56,328 bases of DNA from contig NZ_JAIHON010000017.1 of the NCBI RefSeq assembly GCF_021173675.1, positions 1 to 56,328 on the forward strand, read 5' to 3'. The DNA comes from Streptomyces lincolnensis. GTDB taxonomy: Bacteria > Actinomycetota > Actinomycetes > Streptomycetales > Streptomycetaceae. Shown here one piece after another: positions 16,855 to 24,999 of the stretch. The translations under genes were made by a program, and so were the position numbers. Numbering within the stretch: position 1 is the stretch's first letter; every line of letters starts with the position of its first letter. The notes under the pieces were generated by a model. It ran no database searches. It was not told the DNA's origin and saw only the letters and a program-made list of their open reading frames with translations.

Positions 16855-17568
16855 TCAGCGGTACAGCACCGCCCGTTCCACCGCGCTCCACGTCGTACTG
16901 GTCACCACGTACAGCGCGGCGGCCAGCGGCACCACGGCCACGGTGAAGAGCGTGAAGAAGGACATGAACGGCATGACCTTGCTCATCGCGCCCATCCCGG
17001 GGACCTGCTGGCCGTCCCCCACCGGCATCGCCGGGTTGGTGGCCATCATCCGCTTGGTGCGCCGGAAGTTGAAGGAGGCCACCGTGGCGACGATCACGAA
17101 CAGGGCGAGGTAGACGAGCCCGGCGCCGCCGAGGAACCCGCCGGTGCCGAGGGCGTCCGCCCAGCGGTCTCCGAGGGGCGCCGCGAAGAGCTGGTGGGTG
17201 AGCAGTTCGTTGGCCTGTCCGCCGATCGTCGTATTGGAGAACAGGTGGTAGAGGAGGAAGAACGCGGGCAGCTGGAACAGACTGGGCAGGCAGCCGGACA
17301 CCGGCGAGACCTTCTCCGCCGCGTGCAGTTCCATCACCGCCTTCTGGAGTTTCTGCGGATCCTTGCCGTGCTTCTTGCGCAGTTCGGCGATCTTCGGGCG
17401 CAGCTCGGCCTGGGCCTTCTGCCCACGGGCCGCCGCCCGGGACAGCGGATGCACGAGCAGTCGTACGAACGCGGTGAACAGGACGATCGCTGCGGCGGCC
17501 GCGGTGGCGCCGAACAGCGGGTGGAGCAGGTCGGCCAGGTGCTGGACCAGGTCGGCGAAAACGGACAT
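16855..17568 (-). CDS. yidC: YidC/Oxa1-family membrane protein insertase (short paralogue)
   Basis: It inserts and folds membrane proteins. About five membrane segments are visible: LLHPLFGATAAAAAIVLFTA, LFQLPAFFLLYHLF, GAGLVYLALFVIVATVAS and a C-terminal helical pair beginning MPFMSFFTLF. The charged cytoplasmic loop ELRPKIAELRKKHGKDPQKL is the Oxa1 signature. The hydrophilic-groove Arg is present in FTAFVRLLVHPL. At 237 aa it is shorter than the housekeeping YidC encoded near oriC, so this is likely a second copy. GGAGG precedes the ATG at 17568. A small membrane protein gene follows upstream on the same strand, suggesting an operon. Confidence 0.9.
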   Translation of the reverse strand: MSVFADLVQHLADLLHPLFGATAAAAAIVLFTAFVRLLVHPLSRAAARGQKAQAELRPKIAELRKKHGKDPQKLQKAVMELHAAEKVSPVSGCLPSLFQLPAFFLLYHLFSNTTIGGQANELLTHQLFAAPLGDRWADALGTGGFLGGAGLVYLALFVIVATVASFNFRRTKRMMATNPAMPVGDGQQVPGMGAMSKVMPFMSFFTLFTVAVVPLAAALYVVTSTTWSAVERAVLYR

Positions 17569-17657
17569 GGGTGAGCCCTCCGGGGGTCTCGTCGTGCCGG
17601 AAAAGGGAACGGCGGCATGACGACCCGCGCGGGGCCGGGCAGTGGGGTGCGAGTGCC

Positions 17658-17969
17658 CTACGCGACGGTCGTCGGGAGGGCGTGTCCGGGAGCTCGGGGG
17701 CGCCTGCGCCCCTTGGCGTCGGGATCGCGTTGCGGCAGGAAGGCCGTGCGGCGGGCGCGGTCGCGGATGGCCGTACGCACGCGGGTGGGCGGTACGGCGG
17801 GGGCGGCGCGCGAGGCGAGGAGCGAGCACGCGGCGAAGGCGGAGCCGGCCGCGGCGGTCGCGGCGAGCGCGACGGCGGCGGAGAGGCTGCCGGTGTCGAG
17901 CAGGACGATGTCGAGGACCAGGAGCAGCAGCACGGCGGCGGGACGCGGGTTGACCCAGCTGCGGATCAT
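17658..17969 (-). CDS. Small membrane protein upstream of yidC (possibly DUF6412)
   Basis: The 103-residue product has two closely spaced hydrophobic segments (AAVLLLLVLDIVLLDTG and LSAAVALAATAAAGSAFAAC). A basic, Arg/Pro-rich tail TRVRTAIRDRARRTAFLPQ follows. GGGGGAG is placed six bases before the ATG at 17969. It lies 89 bp ahead of the yidC paralogue on the same strand. I recall this pairing in other Streptomyces under the name DUF6412, but that is memory, not a search. It may be a YidC2 partner. Confidence 0.8.
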   Translation of the reverse strand: MIRSWVNPRPAAVLLLLVLDIVLLDTGSLSAAVALAATAAAGSAFAACSLLASRAAPAVPPTRVRTAIRDRARRTAFLPQRDPDAKGRRRPRAPGHALPTTVA

Positions 17970-18028
17970 CGGCCGCTCCCCCCTCTCGCTCCCACTCGCA
18001 CGCTCATCGGACTTCTGTCCTCCGTCGG

Positions 18029-18556
18029 TTATACCCGATCGGTCCCGATCGGCCGCAAGAGGAGCTTGGGCCTGAGCAGCGCCCGGCTGACCGGATCCGC
18101 CGGGTCCGGGTCGAGTCCGGGGCCGGGTTCCATGAGGACGTCCTTCACGGGTACGACGATCCCGCAGGCGGGGCACTCGCCGTACGGCCCGAGTTCGGTG
18201 CCGCAGCCGGCGTGCCGGAAGTAGCGCAGCGGGGCCTCGCCGAAGTGCTGCCGGCCCCACAGCCCGAGGGAGCGCAGGGTCGGCCACAGGGCGACGGCCC
18301 GGTCGGTGGCGAGGTACTCGTCGCGCGGCGGCGACTCCTGGTACCGGCGCTTCTCCAGGATCCCCTCGGCCGTGAGGGTCTGGAGCCGGGCGGCCAGGAC
18401 GGCTCGCGGGATGCCGAGGTGGACGAGGAAGTCGTTGTAGCGCCGGACGCCGTAGAGGGCGTCGCGGACGACGAGGAGTGTCCAGCGCTCGCCGACGATC
18501 TCCAGTGCGCGGGCGATCGAGCACTCCTGCGTCACGTAGTCCTTGCCCAGTGCCAT
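18029..18556 (-). CDS. HxlR-family transcriptional regulator
   Basis: This is a winged-helix MarR-like repressor of the HxlR group. The diagnostic N-terminus contains CSIARALEIVGERWTLL, with Cys at about residue 10, and then YGVRRYNDFLVHLGIPRAVLAARL. An unusual ~60-residue C-terminal extension carries a possible metal-binding pattern, HAGCGTELGPYGECPACG. The total of 175 aa is longer than the ~110-140 aa of most relatives. AGGTGG precedes the ATG. The gene is divergent from an MFS exporter with an inverted repeat between them, the standard arrangement for a local exporter repressor. The ligand is unknown. Confidence 0.92.
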   Translation of the reverse strand: MALGKDYVTQECSIARALEIVGERWTLLVVRDALYGVRRYNDFLVHLGIPRAVLAARLQTLTAEGILEKRRYQESPPRDEYLATDRAVALWPTLRSLGLWGRQHFGEAPLRYFRHAGCGTELGPYGECPACGIVVPVKDVLMEPGPGLDPDPADPVSRALLRPKLLLRPIGTDRV

Positions 18557-18583
18557 GACAACCACCTTAGCCAGCATGCGAGC

Positions 18584-18608
18584 GGTTGGTTCAATCACCG
18601 AACCGACC
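18584..18608. promoter_or_regulatory. Inverted repeat, probable HxlR operator
   Basis: GGTTGGTTC-N7-GAACCGACC has 8 of 9 arm positions paired. It lies in the 69-bp gap between the divergent HxlR and MFS genes, where a repressor dimer could control both. Confidence 0.6.
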
Positions 18609-18625
18609 CTGCTACGGTACTCCGC

Positions 18626-20077
18626 ATGACTAGGTTCAGTGGACGAACCATCGGACGGGACCGGAGTGCGGCGTCGGGTGCGCCGAGTGTGCCTAGTGCG
18701 TCGGGTGCGGTGGCGGCACCGGAGGCACCGGAACCGGCGCCCCCGGTGGCTCGCCCCGCCGCCACCCTCGGCCTGACCAGCGCCGCCACCGCCGTAGCCC
18801 TGATGACGTACACCGCGCCGATGGTCACGCTCCCCGACGTCGCCGCCGCCCTGCACACCCCGCTGTCCGCCCAGGCCTGGCTCCTGAACGGCACCCCGCT
18901 CGGCCTCGCCGCCCTCCTCCTGGTCGCCGGCACCCTGGCCGACGACTACGGCCGCCGCCGGGTCTTCGTCACGGGCACCCTGGCCCTGGGCATCACCACG
19001 GCCCTCGGTGCGCTGGCCTCGTCCACCTGGCTGTTCACCCTGGCCCGCGTCAGCCAGGGCGCGGCCAGCGCGGCGCTCCTGGCGAGCAGCCTCGGCCTGA
19101 TCGTCCACGCGTTCCAGTCACCGTCCGGCCGACTGCGCGCGACCGGCGTCTGGGGCGCCTTCGTGAGCGGCGGCATCGCACTCGGCCCGCTCGTCACCGG
19201 CGCGATACCGAACTGGCGCCTGTCCTACGGCGTTCTCGGCGCCGCCGCCCTGATCGTCGCCGCCCTGTCCGTGCGCGCGCTCACCGAGTCCCGCGCGCCC
19301 CGGGGCGGACGTCCCGACATCTGGGGCGCGCTGACCTTCGGCCTGGCCCTGGTCGCGCTGGTGGCCGCGCTGACGCTGGGCCGGGACGGCTGGCTGCGGG
19401 CACCGGTCGGCCTGTTGCTGCTGGCCTCCGCCGCCCTGCTGACCCTGTTCGCTACGATCGAGCACCGCACGGCGACCCCGATGATCGACCTCTCCCTGCT
19501 CCGCCGCCCCCGCTTCCTCGCCTCCTCCACCGGGGGCCTGTTCACCGGCCTCGCGGTGATCGGCCTCTTCAGCTTCCTGCCGGCCCTGCTCCAGCAGACG
19601 CTCGGCCTGTCCGCGATGGACACGGCCTGGCTGTTCCTGCTCTGGTCCGGCCTGTCCTTCGTGGTGGCCCTCCAGGCCCGGCGCCTGTCGGGACGGATAC
19701 CGCCGCGCCGCCAACTCGCCCTCGGTTTCGCCCTCCACGCGGCGGGCGTCCTGGCCATGCTGGGCGCGCTCGACGCGGGATCGTGGCGGCGGCTGCTGCC
19801 CGGCCTCGTGCTGGCCGGCGTGGGCAGCGGCCTGCTCAACGCCGCGCTGCCGCTGCTCTCGGTGGAGTCGGTCCCGGCGGGCCGGGCCGCGATGGGCTCG
19901 GGCGCCCAGCAGACCTTCCGCTACATCGGCTCCTGCGCGGGAGTGGCGCTGACCATCGCCCTCGCGACCTCGACCGGCGACGGACTCGCCCATGGGGCGG
20001 ATGTCGCGATGGTGGTGTCGGCGGGGCTGGCGGTCGTGGCGGCGGTGGGGGTGGGGGTGCTGCGGGAGCGCGCGTGA
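18626..20077 (+). CDS. MFS transporter, DHA2-like drug exporter
   Basis: This is a proton-coupled efflux pump in the cytoplasmic membrane. After a ~45-residue Ala/Pro-rich cytoplasmic tail there are about 13-14 hydrophobic helices. Motif A-like DDYGRRRVF is between TM2 and TM3, and the motif C region GAFVSGGIALGPLVTG is near residue 190. The length of 483 aa fits the 14-TM family. The long disordered N-terminal extension is unusual. The gene is controlled locally by the divergent HxlR regulator (inferred from context). The substrate may be an endogenous metabolite or an antibiotic. Confidence 0.93.
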   Translation: MTRFSGRTIGRDRSAASGAPSVPSASGAVAAPEAPEPAPPVARPAATLGLTSAATAVALMTYTAPMVTLPDVAAALHTPLSAQAWLLNGTPLGLAALLLVAGTLADDYGRRRVFVTGTLALGITTALGALASSTWLFTLARVSQGAASAALLASSLGLIVHAFQSPSGRLRATGVWGAFVSGGIALGPLVTGAIPNWRLSYGVLGAAALIVAALSVRALTESRAPRGGRPDIWGALTFGLALVALVAALTLGRDGWLRAPVGLLLLASAALLTLFATIEHRTATPMIDLSLLRRPRFLASSTGGLFTGLAVIGLFSFLPALLQQTLGLSAMDTAWLFLLWSGLSFVVALQARRLSGRIPPRRQLALGFALHAAGVLAMLGALDAGSWRRLLPGLVLAGVGSGLLNAALPLLSVESVPAGRAAMGSGAQQTFRYIGSCAGVALTIALATSTGDGLAHGADVAMVVSAGLAVVAAVGVGVLRERA

Positions 20078-20096
20078 ACTCGGCTTTCGCCCGGTC

Positions 20097-20882
20097 TCAC
20101 TCCCGGGGCCGCATGGACGCGAGCGTCCCCCACACCACCAGCCGGTACCTGGACGAGTACTCCGGGGTGCAGGTGGTGAGGGTGATGTAGTGGCCCGGGT
20201 CGGTGTACCCGTGGCCGGGCCGGACCGTCGAACGCGGGATCTCGCGGATCACGCCGGTGTCGTGCGCCGAGGTCTGCGGCAACGTCCCGCTCACGGCGTA
20301 CGTGTAGACCGCGTCCTCGGTCTCCACCTCGATGGTGTCGCGGGGCCGCAGCCGGTTGACGTACCGGAAGGGCTCGCCGTGGGTGTTCCGGTGCCCGGCG
20401 AGCGCGAAGTTCCCGACCTGGCCCGGCTGCCCGGTGCCGGGGTAATGACCGACGTACCCCTGGTTGAGCACGGCCCGCTTGCCCACGCCTTCGGCGACGG
20501 GGACGCGGAGCCCCAGGCGGGGGATGCTGAGGATGGCGTACGCCTGGGACCAGCGGGGGGTCTCGCGGGGTGCCGCGGCCGACCGGCCGGGGCCGCCCGT
20601 GTCGGGAGACGACGGTGAGTGGCCGCTCGGGGGCGCGGACAGGGACGGGGACGGGGACGGGACCGTCGTACGGACGTCGCCGTCGTCCCACTCGCGCTCC
20701 AGCGCCTCGACCTGCCGCTGGGCCCCTTCCCTGGCCTCCCGGTTGGTCCACCACAGCTGATGGACGACGAGGAACAGCAGCAGGACCCCGACGGTGACGA
20801 GGAGTTCGCCGCCGGTCCACAGTGCGCGGCGGCGCAGGGCACGCCGTCGCCGTATGCCGTGGTGCATGACGTGATGCCGCAT
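20097..20882 (-). CDS. Class E sortase
   Basis: This is a membrane transpeptidase that anchors LAXTG proteins in Streptomyces. The basic N-terminus and single membrane segment (GGELLVTVGVLLLFLVVHQLW, about residues 25-45) precede a Ser/Pro-rich linker and the catalytic barrel. Catalytic residues are His in LAGHRNTHG (~160), Cys in LTTCTPE (~237) and Arg in SSRYRLVVW (~245). GAGGAGG lies six bases before ATG 20882; a GTG at 20912 has no such site. The gene converges on the MFS gene with a 19-bp gap. A protein with an LAATG signal is encoded at the right end of this window and could be a substrate. Confidence 0.94.
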   Translation of the reverse strand: MRHHVMHHGIRRRRALRRRALWTGGELLVTVGVLLLFLVVHQLWWTNREAREGAQRQVEALEREWDDGDVRTTVPSPSPSLSAPPSGHSPSSPDTGGPGRSAAAPRETPRWSQAYAILSIPRLGLRVPVAEGVGKRAVLNQGYVGHYPGTGQPGQVGNFALAGHRNTHGEPFRYVNRLRPRDTIEVETEDAVYTYAVSGTLPQTSAHDTGVIREIPRSTVRPGHGYTDPGHYITLTTCTPEYSSRYRLVVWGTLASMRPRE

Positions 20883-21131
20883 GCGACGCCTCCTCGACGG
20901 GGCCGCCCGCACGATAAGGGGCGGGGTGGCAAGTCACCAGAAGCAGTGACGACGGACCCTGCGCGACCCTGCGCGACTCGCCTCGTTCGATACTTCGTAC
21001 ACAGGTTTGAAAAAGGGCTGTCGCAACTCTCGACAAGCCCACGCACCAGGCCCGATGCTTCCTCCTGGCATGAGCAGAACAGGCCGGAACGTCTGGTTCA
21101 GGGACCGGCGTTCCTTCGAATCGGAGAAGCC

Positions 21132-22604
21132 ATGATCCGACGCAGAACCCTGCTCGCGGCCGCGGGCGGCACCGTCCTCGGCAGCGCGCTGGCGACAGGG
21201 ACCGCCCACGCGGACGCCACCATCGCCGTGAACCCCGGAACGTCGTACGGCAATTGGGAGGGCTGGGGCACCTCCCTCGCCTGGTGGGCCAACGTCTTCG
21301 GCGCCCGGGACGACTTCGCCGACATCTTCTTCACCACCAAGTCGACGACGTACAACGGCACCTCGCTCCCCGGCCTCGGCATGAACATCGCCCGCTACAA
21401 CCTGGGCGCGTGCAGCTGGAACAGCGTGGGCGGACAGTCGATGGTCGCCTCGCCCAACATCCCCGCCTTCAAGCAGATCGAGGGCTTCTGGCAGGACTGG
21501 AACAACGAGGACCCGGCGTCCAGCGCCTGGAAGTGGACCGCGGACGCCAACCAGCGGGCGATGCTGGGCAAGGCGGTGTCCCGGGGCGCGACCACCGAGC
21601 TCTTCGCCAACTCCCCCATGTGGTGGATGTGCCAGAACCACAACCCCTCCGGCGCCTCGGGCGGCGGCAACAACCTCCAGACCTGGAACTACCGCCAGCA
21701 CGCCTCCCACCTGGCCGCCGTGGCCCTGCGCGCCAAGAACAACTGGGGCGTGAACTTCGCGACCGTCGACCCCTTCAACGAGCCCTCGTCCTCCTGGTGG
21801 ACGGCGACCGGCACGCAGGAGGGCTGCCACATGGACGCGTCGGTCCAGGCCGCCGTACTGCCGTACATGCGCAGCGAGTTGGACGCCCGGGGCCTCACCG
21901 GCGTCCGCATCTCGGCCTCGGACGAGACGAGCTACGACCTCGCGCGTACGACATGGGGGGCCTTCTCGTCCTCCACGAAGGCCCTGGTGAACCAGGTCAA
22001 CGTGCACGGCTACCAGGGCTCCGGCGGCCGCCGCGACCTCCTCTACACGGACGTCGTGACGACATCCGGCAAGAAGCTGTGGAACTCGGAGACGGGCGAC
22101 GGCGACGGCACGGGCTACACCATGGCGGCCAACCTCCTGTCCGACTTCCGCTGGCTGCACCCGACGGCCTGGGTCTACTGGCAGGTCATGGACCCGACGG
22201 CGGGCTGGGGAGTGATCAAGTACGACGGCAGCACCCTGCAGGCCGGCGCGGTCGAGACGAAGTACTACGTACTGGCCCAGTTCAGCCGCCACCTCCGCCC
22301 CGGCATGCGCATCCTCGACACGGGCGTGAGCTACGCGGTCGCGGGCTACGACGCGAGCGCCCGCCGCCTGGTCATCGTGGCCCTGAACACCTCCACCTCC
22401 GCCCAGACCCTGACCTTCGACCTCTCCCGCTTCACGACGGTGACCGGCGGCTCGGGCGGCGTGGTCCCGCGCTGGAACACGGTGACGACGGGCGGCGACA
22501 AGTACGCGTCGTACTCGAACACGTTCCTGAGCGGGAAGTCGGTGGCGGTGCCGTTCGCGGCGAAGGCGGTGCAGACGCTCCAGATCGACGGGGTGACGAT
22601 ATAG
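21132..22604 (+). CDS. Secreted GH30-family glycosidase (endo-beta-1,6-galactanase-like)
   Basis: This is an extracellular polysaccharide hydrolase. The signal peptide MIRRRTLLAAAGGTVLGSALATGTAHA starts with a triple Arg that could route it through Tat. A (beta/alpha)8 barrel follows: WEGWGTSLAWWANVFG, NIARYNLGACSWNS, the acid/base Glu in VDPFNEPSSSWW (~222) and the nucleophile Glu in KLWNSETGDGDG (~320). A C-terminal beta-sandwich, as in GH30, ends the protein. The length of 490 aa is typical. The start follows CGGAGAAG. It has its own ~200-bp upstream region and no regulator nearby. Fungal and actinobacterial relatives act on arabinogalactan side chains, but the specificity here is inference. 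Confidence 0.9.
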   Translation: MIRRRTLLAAAGGTVLGSALATGTAHADATIAVNPGTSYGNWEGWGTSLAWWANVFGARDDFADIFFTTKSTTYNGTSLPGLGMNIARYNLGACSWNSVGGQSMVASPNIPAFKQIEGFWQDWNNEDPASSAWKWTADANQRAMLGKAVSRGATTELFANSPMWWMCQNHNPSGASGGGNNLQTWNYRQHASHLAAVALRAKNNWGVNFATVDPFNEPSSSWWTATGTQEGCHMDASVQAAVLPYMRSELDARGLTGVRISASDETSYDLARTTWGAFSSSTKALVNQVNVHGYQGSGGRRDLLYTDVVTTSGKKLWNSETGDGDGTGYTMAANLLSDFRWLHPTAWVYWQVMDPTAGWGVIKYDGSTLQAGAVETKYYVLAQFSRHLRPGMRILDTGVSYAVAGYDASARRLVIVALNTSTSAQTLTFDLSRFTTVTGGSGGVVPRWNTVTTGGDKYASYSNTFLSGKSVAVPFAAKAVQTLQIDGVTI

Positions 22605-22770
22605 ACGCGGTGTGGGCGAGCCCGGCGGAGTCGGGACGAGAACCGGAGGAGCCCGGGGAAGCCGGGTAGGCCGGGCAGGCCTGGACGAGATGTGCGAGCC
22701 GGTGTGCCGATTGTGGCGCTGGCCTGCACATCTCTCTCCTTCACGGCGGCTCGGCAGTACGGTGTCACCC

Positions 22771-23784
22771 ATGCGCCCCGACACGCCCGCCGAGAACGTC
22801 GACCACACCGCCGAAGCGGCACGCCTGGAGCGGACCGCCGGCCTGTACCCCGAGGACGCCGAAGCCCTGCTCCTACAGGCCGCGGCCCACCTCGAACTGG
22901 CCGGCGCCCGCCCCGCCGCGTCCACCCTCTACGACCGCCTGCTGTCCTCCTCCGGCAGCCTGGAGAACCCTTTCCTGGTCCGGGCCCTCAAGGCCTCGAA
23001 CCTCTGGGAGTACGGCCACGAGGCAGAGGCCAGGGCCATCATCGAGGGCGTCCGCGCCGCGTCCCCCCGCGACCCGGCCCCCTGGGTGATCGTCGCGGAG
23101 GCCCTGGAGTCCCACGACGAGTTGGAGGCGGCGCAGGACACCTTCACGGAGGGCGCGAGGCTGCTCCTCACGGACGTCACCGACCCCCCGTACTCCACAC
23201 ACCCCCTCCTCTTCGGCCGCCACCGGGTCCGCCGCATGCTCGGCCTCCCCCACGACGAGTGGGACGCCCTGGCCGACACCTTCAACTCCTCCCCCGTCTC
23301 CCTCGACGAACTCCACGACCCCAAGCGCGTCTGGTCCCTCGGCTCGGACAACCCCGCGGAACTGGAGGCCGAGATCTCCCGCCTCCGCGCGGAACTCGGC
23401 ACCTACCGGGAGGCCCTCTCCCGCCCGTTCCCGGTAGCGGTCCTCCACTGGTCGGCAGGCGAACTGTCGGAGCTGGTGTCGTCGTACCCGACCCTCTCCT
23501 CGGAATACCCCTCCCACGAGGAACACCTGACGACGATAGAGGCGTCCCTGCGCGAACTGGCCTCGTCGGGCACCCCGAACCTGGGCATCGTCACGGGTAC
23601 GGTCCCCTCCTACGAGGCCTTCGCGGCATCGGAGGGCTCGTCCCCGGGGGACGCGACGCTGCTGCCCCAGTACGCGACGACCTTGGCGGCCCGTGGCCGC
23701 GCGGTGGAGTGGCCGCCGCAGCGGGGGACGGCTTGCTGGTGTGGGTCGGGGACGGCTTACGAGGCGTGCCACGGGGCAGAGTAG
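22771..23784 (+). CDS. TPR-like protein with C-terminal SEC-C zinc motif
   Basis: The N-terminal ~150 residues are helical-hairpin (TPR-like): LYPEDAEALLLQAAAHLELAG and RAASPRDPAPWVIVAEAL. A predicted coiled region AELEAEISRLRAELGTYREAL comes next. The final 25 residues hold the SEC-C signature CWCGSGTAYEACHG, a zinc-binding module found at the C-terminus of SecA and of many unrelated bacterial proteins. No enzymatic domain was recognised. It may be an adaptor that binds other proteins. The start ATG 22771 gives 337 aa; the upstream GC-rich 166 bp shows no ORF. Confidence 0.85.
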   Translation: MRPDTPAENVDHTAEAARLERTAGLYPEDAEALLLQAAAHLELAGARPAASTLYDRLLSSSGSLENPFLVRALKASNLWEYGHEAEARAIIEGVRAASPRDPAPWVIVAEALESHDELEAAQDTFTEGARLLLTDVTDPPYSTHPLLFGRHRVRRMLGLPHDEWDALADTFNSSPVSLDELHDPKRVWSLGSDNPAELEAEISRLRAELGTYREALSRPFPVAVLHWSAGELSELVSSYPTLSSEYPSHEEHLTTIEASLRELASSGTPNLGIVTGTVPSYEAFAASEGSSPGDATLLPQYATTLAARGRAVEWPPQRGTACWCGSGTAYEACHGAE

Positions 23785-23790
23785 GCCGCC

Positions 23791-24573
23791 TTAAGGCATG
23801 TCCACGCCCTGGGGCCTCATCGCGTCCGAGATGGACTTGACGCCACCGTGCGCGGTGAGGCCCCCGTCCACGGGAATCTCCGCACCGGTGATGAACGAGG
23901 ACTCATCAGAGATCAGAAACACCACGAGCGGCGCGATGTCCTCGGCCCTGCCGCTCCGCCCGAGCGGCGTCTCCCCGATGGTTGCCTCCCGAAAGGCCGC
24001 CGTGGCCCCGGCGGTCATCTCGGTCTCGATATAACCGGGATGCACGGTATTGACCCGAATCCCACGCGCCCCCAGCTCCATGGCCGCGATCTTCGAAACC
24101 CCTCGCAGGGCCCACTTACTGGCGGTGTACGCAACGGGGTAATACCCGGTGAGCGCGGCGGACGACCCCACGTTGACGATGCTCGACCCCGGCGGCATGA
24201 GCGGGGAGAGGTACTGAATCCCCAACAGCGGCCCAACGGTGTTCACGGCCTGCACGTCGGCGAAGTCATCGACCCTCACCTCACCCAACCGCTCCCGCCG
24301 AATAACCCCGGCATTGTTGACGAGCCCATGCACCTGCCCGAACTCCCCCTCCAACTCAGCGGCAAGCGCACCCCAGTCGTCCTCCCGACTGACATCAAGC
24401 CGCCGACACCCCTCAACCCCGTCCGGCCGCGCATCGGTAGCCACCACGGTAGCCCCCGCCCGCCCCAACGCCACCACCTGGGCAGCCCCTTGCCCCCGAG
24501 CGGCCCCGGTAACGACAACAACCTTGCCGGCCAGCCTCTGCGACCCCTGCTCACTGCCAGATATCCGCGCCAT
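23791..24573 (-). CDS. Short-chain dehydrogenase/reductase (classical SDR)
   Basis: This is an NAD(P)-dependent oxidoreductase. The cofactor loop VVVTGAARGQGAAQ is at residues 17-30, LVNNAGV near 92, and the catalytic residues are Ser in VNVGSSAAL (~142) with Tyr/Lys in YPVAYTASKWAL (~155-159). The HPGYIETEM motif and the C-terminal ITGAEIPVDGGLTAHGG are typical of 3-alpha/20-beta hydroxysteroid dehydrogenase-like SDRs. The 260-aa length is normal. ATG 24573 lacks a clear Shine-Dalgarno site; TACGTT lies seven bases upstream, which suggests a leaderless message. This is the last core-like gene before the compositional break. Confidence 0.93.
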   Translation of the reverse strand: MARISGSEQGSQRLAGKVVVVTGAARGQGAAQVVALGRAGATVVATDARPDGVEGCRRLDVSREDDWGALAAELEGEFGQVHGLVNNAGVIRRERLGEVRVDDFADVQAVNTVGPLLGIQYLSPLMPPGSSIVNVGSSAALTGYYPVAYTASKWALRGVSKIAAMELGARGIRVNTVHPGYIETEMTAGATAAFREATIGETPLGRSGRAEDIAPLVVFLISDESSFITGAEIPVDGGLTAHGGVKSISDAMRPQGVDMP

Positions 24574-24999
24574 GGCGAACAACGTATCCACGCCGGGTAA
24601 GCGCCCGCCCCGCAACCCACCACCCGCAAGTCGCCGAACCGACCCGCGCGCCATCCGAGCCGACGCGCCCCCACCCCCGGCCCCCAACAAAACCACGCGA
24701 CCACCCAACCCACCCTGCCCCCGCTTTCCCCCGGCCGCCCGCTCGCTTCTCCCCCGTGTCGGAGCACCCCGGGTCAAGGGTGGCCCGCAGGGCCATCGCC
24801 GAAGGCGACGCGCAGCCGGAGGCGGAGCGCCCTTGATGCGGGGCGCGGAGGCACGACACTGACCGAGAAGCGGGCGGCCCCAAGGGCACCTTGCCTACCA
24901 ACTAGATCCGCACTCACCTCGGTAACGAGCAGGGGCGCTCGGCCGTCAGTGGCGCCTGTTACAACAGAGCCATTGCTGTACGAGCGATCGGGAGTCAGC
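24574..24999. other. Island left junction: spacer with imperfect inverted repeat
   Basis: No gene with coding character was found between the SDR and the helicase. Positions 24762-24783 and 24827-24848 form an imperfect inverted repeat (about 15 of 22 positions, core CCCCG..TCAAGGG) around a 43-bp centre. From about 24890 rightwards the composition becomes clearly less G+C-rich. The helicase promoter must lie in the last ~100 bp. A GTG at 24949 is in frame with the helicase but has a poorer ribosome-binding site than the one used. Confidence 0.45.

Noticed and set aside
15860..24573. Secondary-metabolite gene cluster
   Set aside because: There are isolated SDR, MFS, FAH and F420-oxidoreductase genes but no PKS, NRPS, terpene or RiPP core enzyme, and the genes are in separate transcription units.
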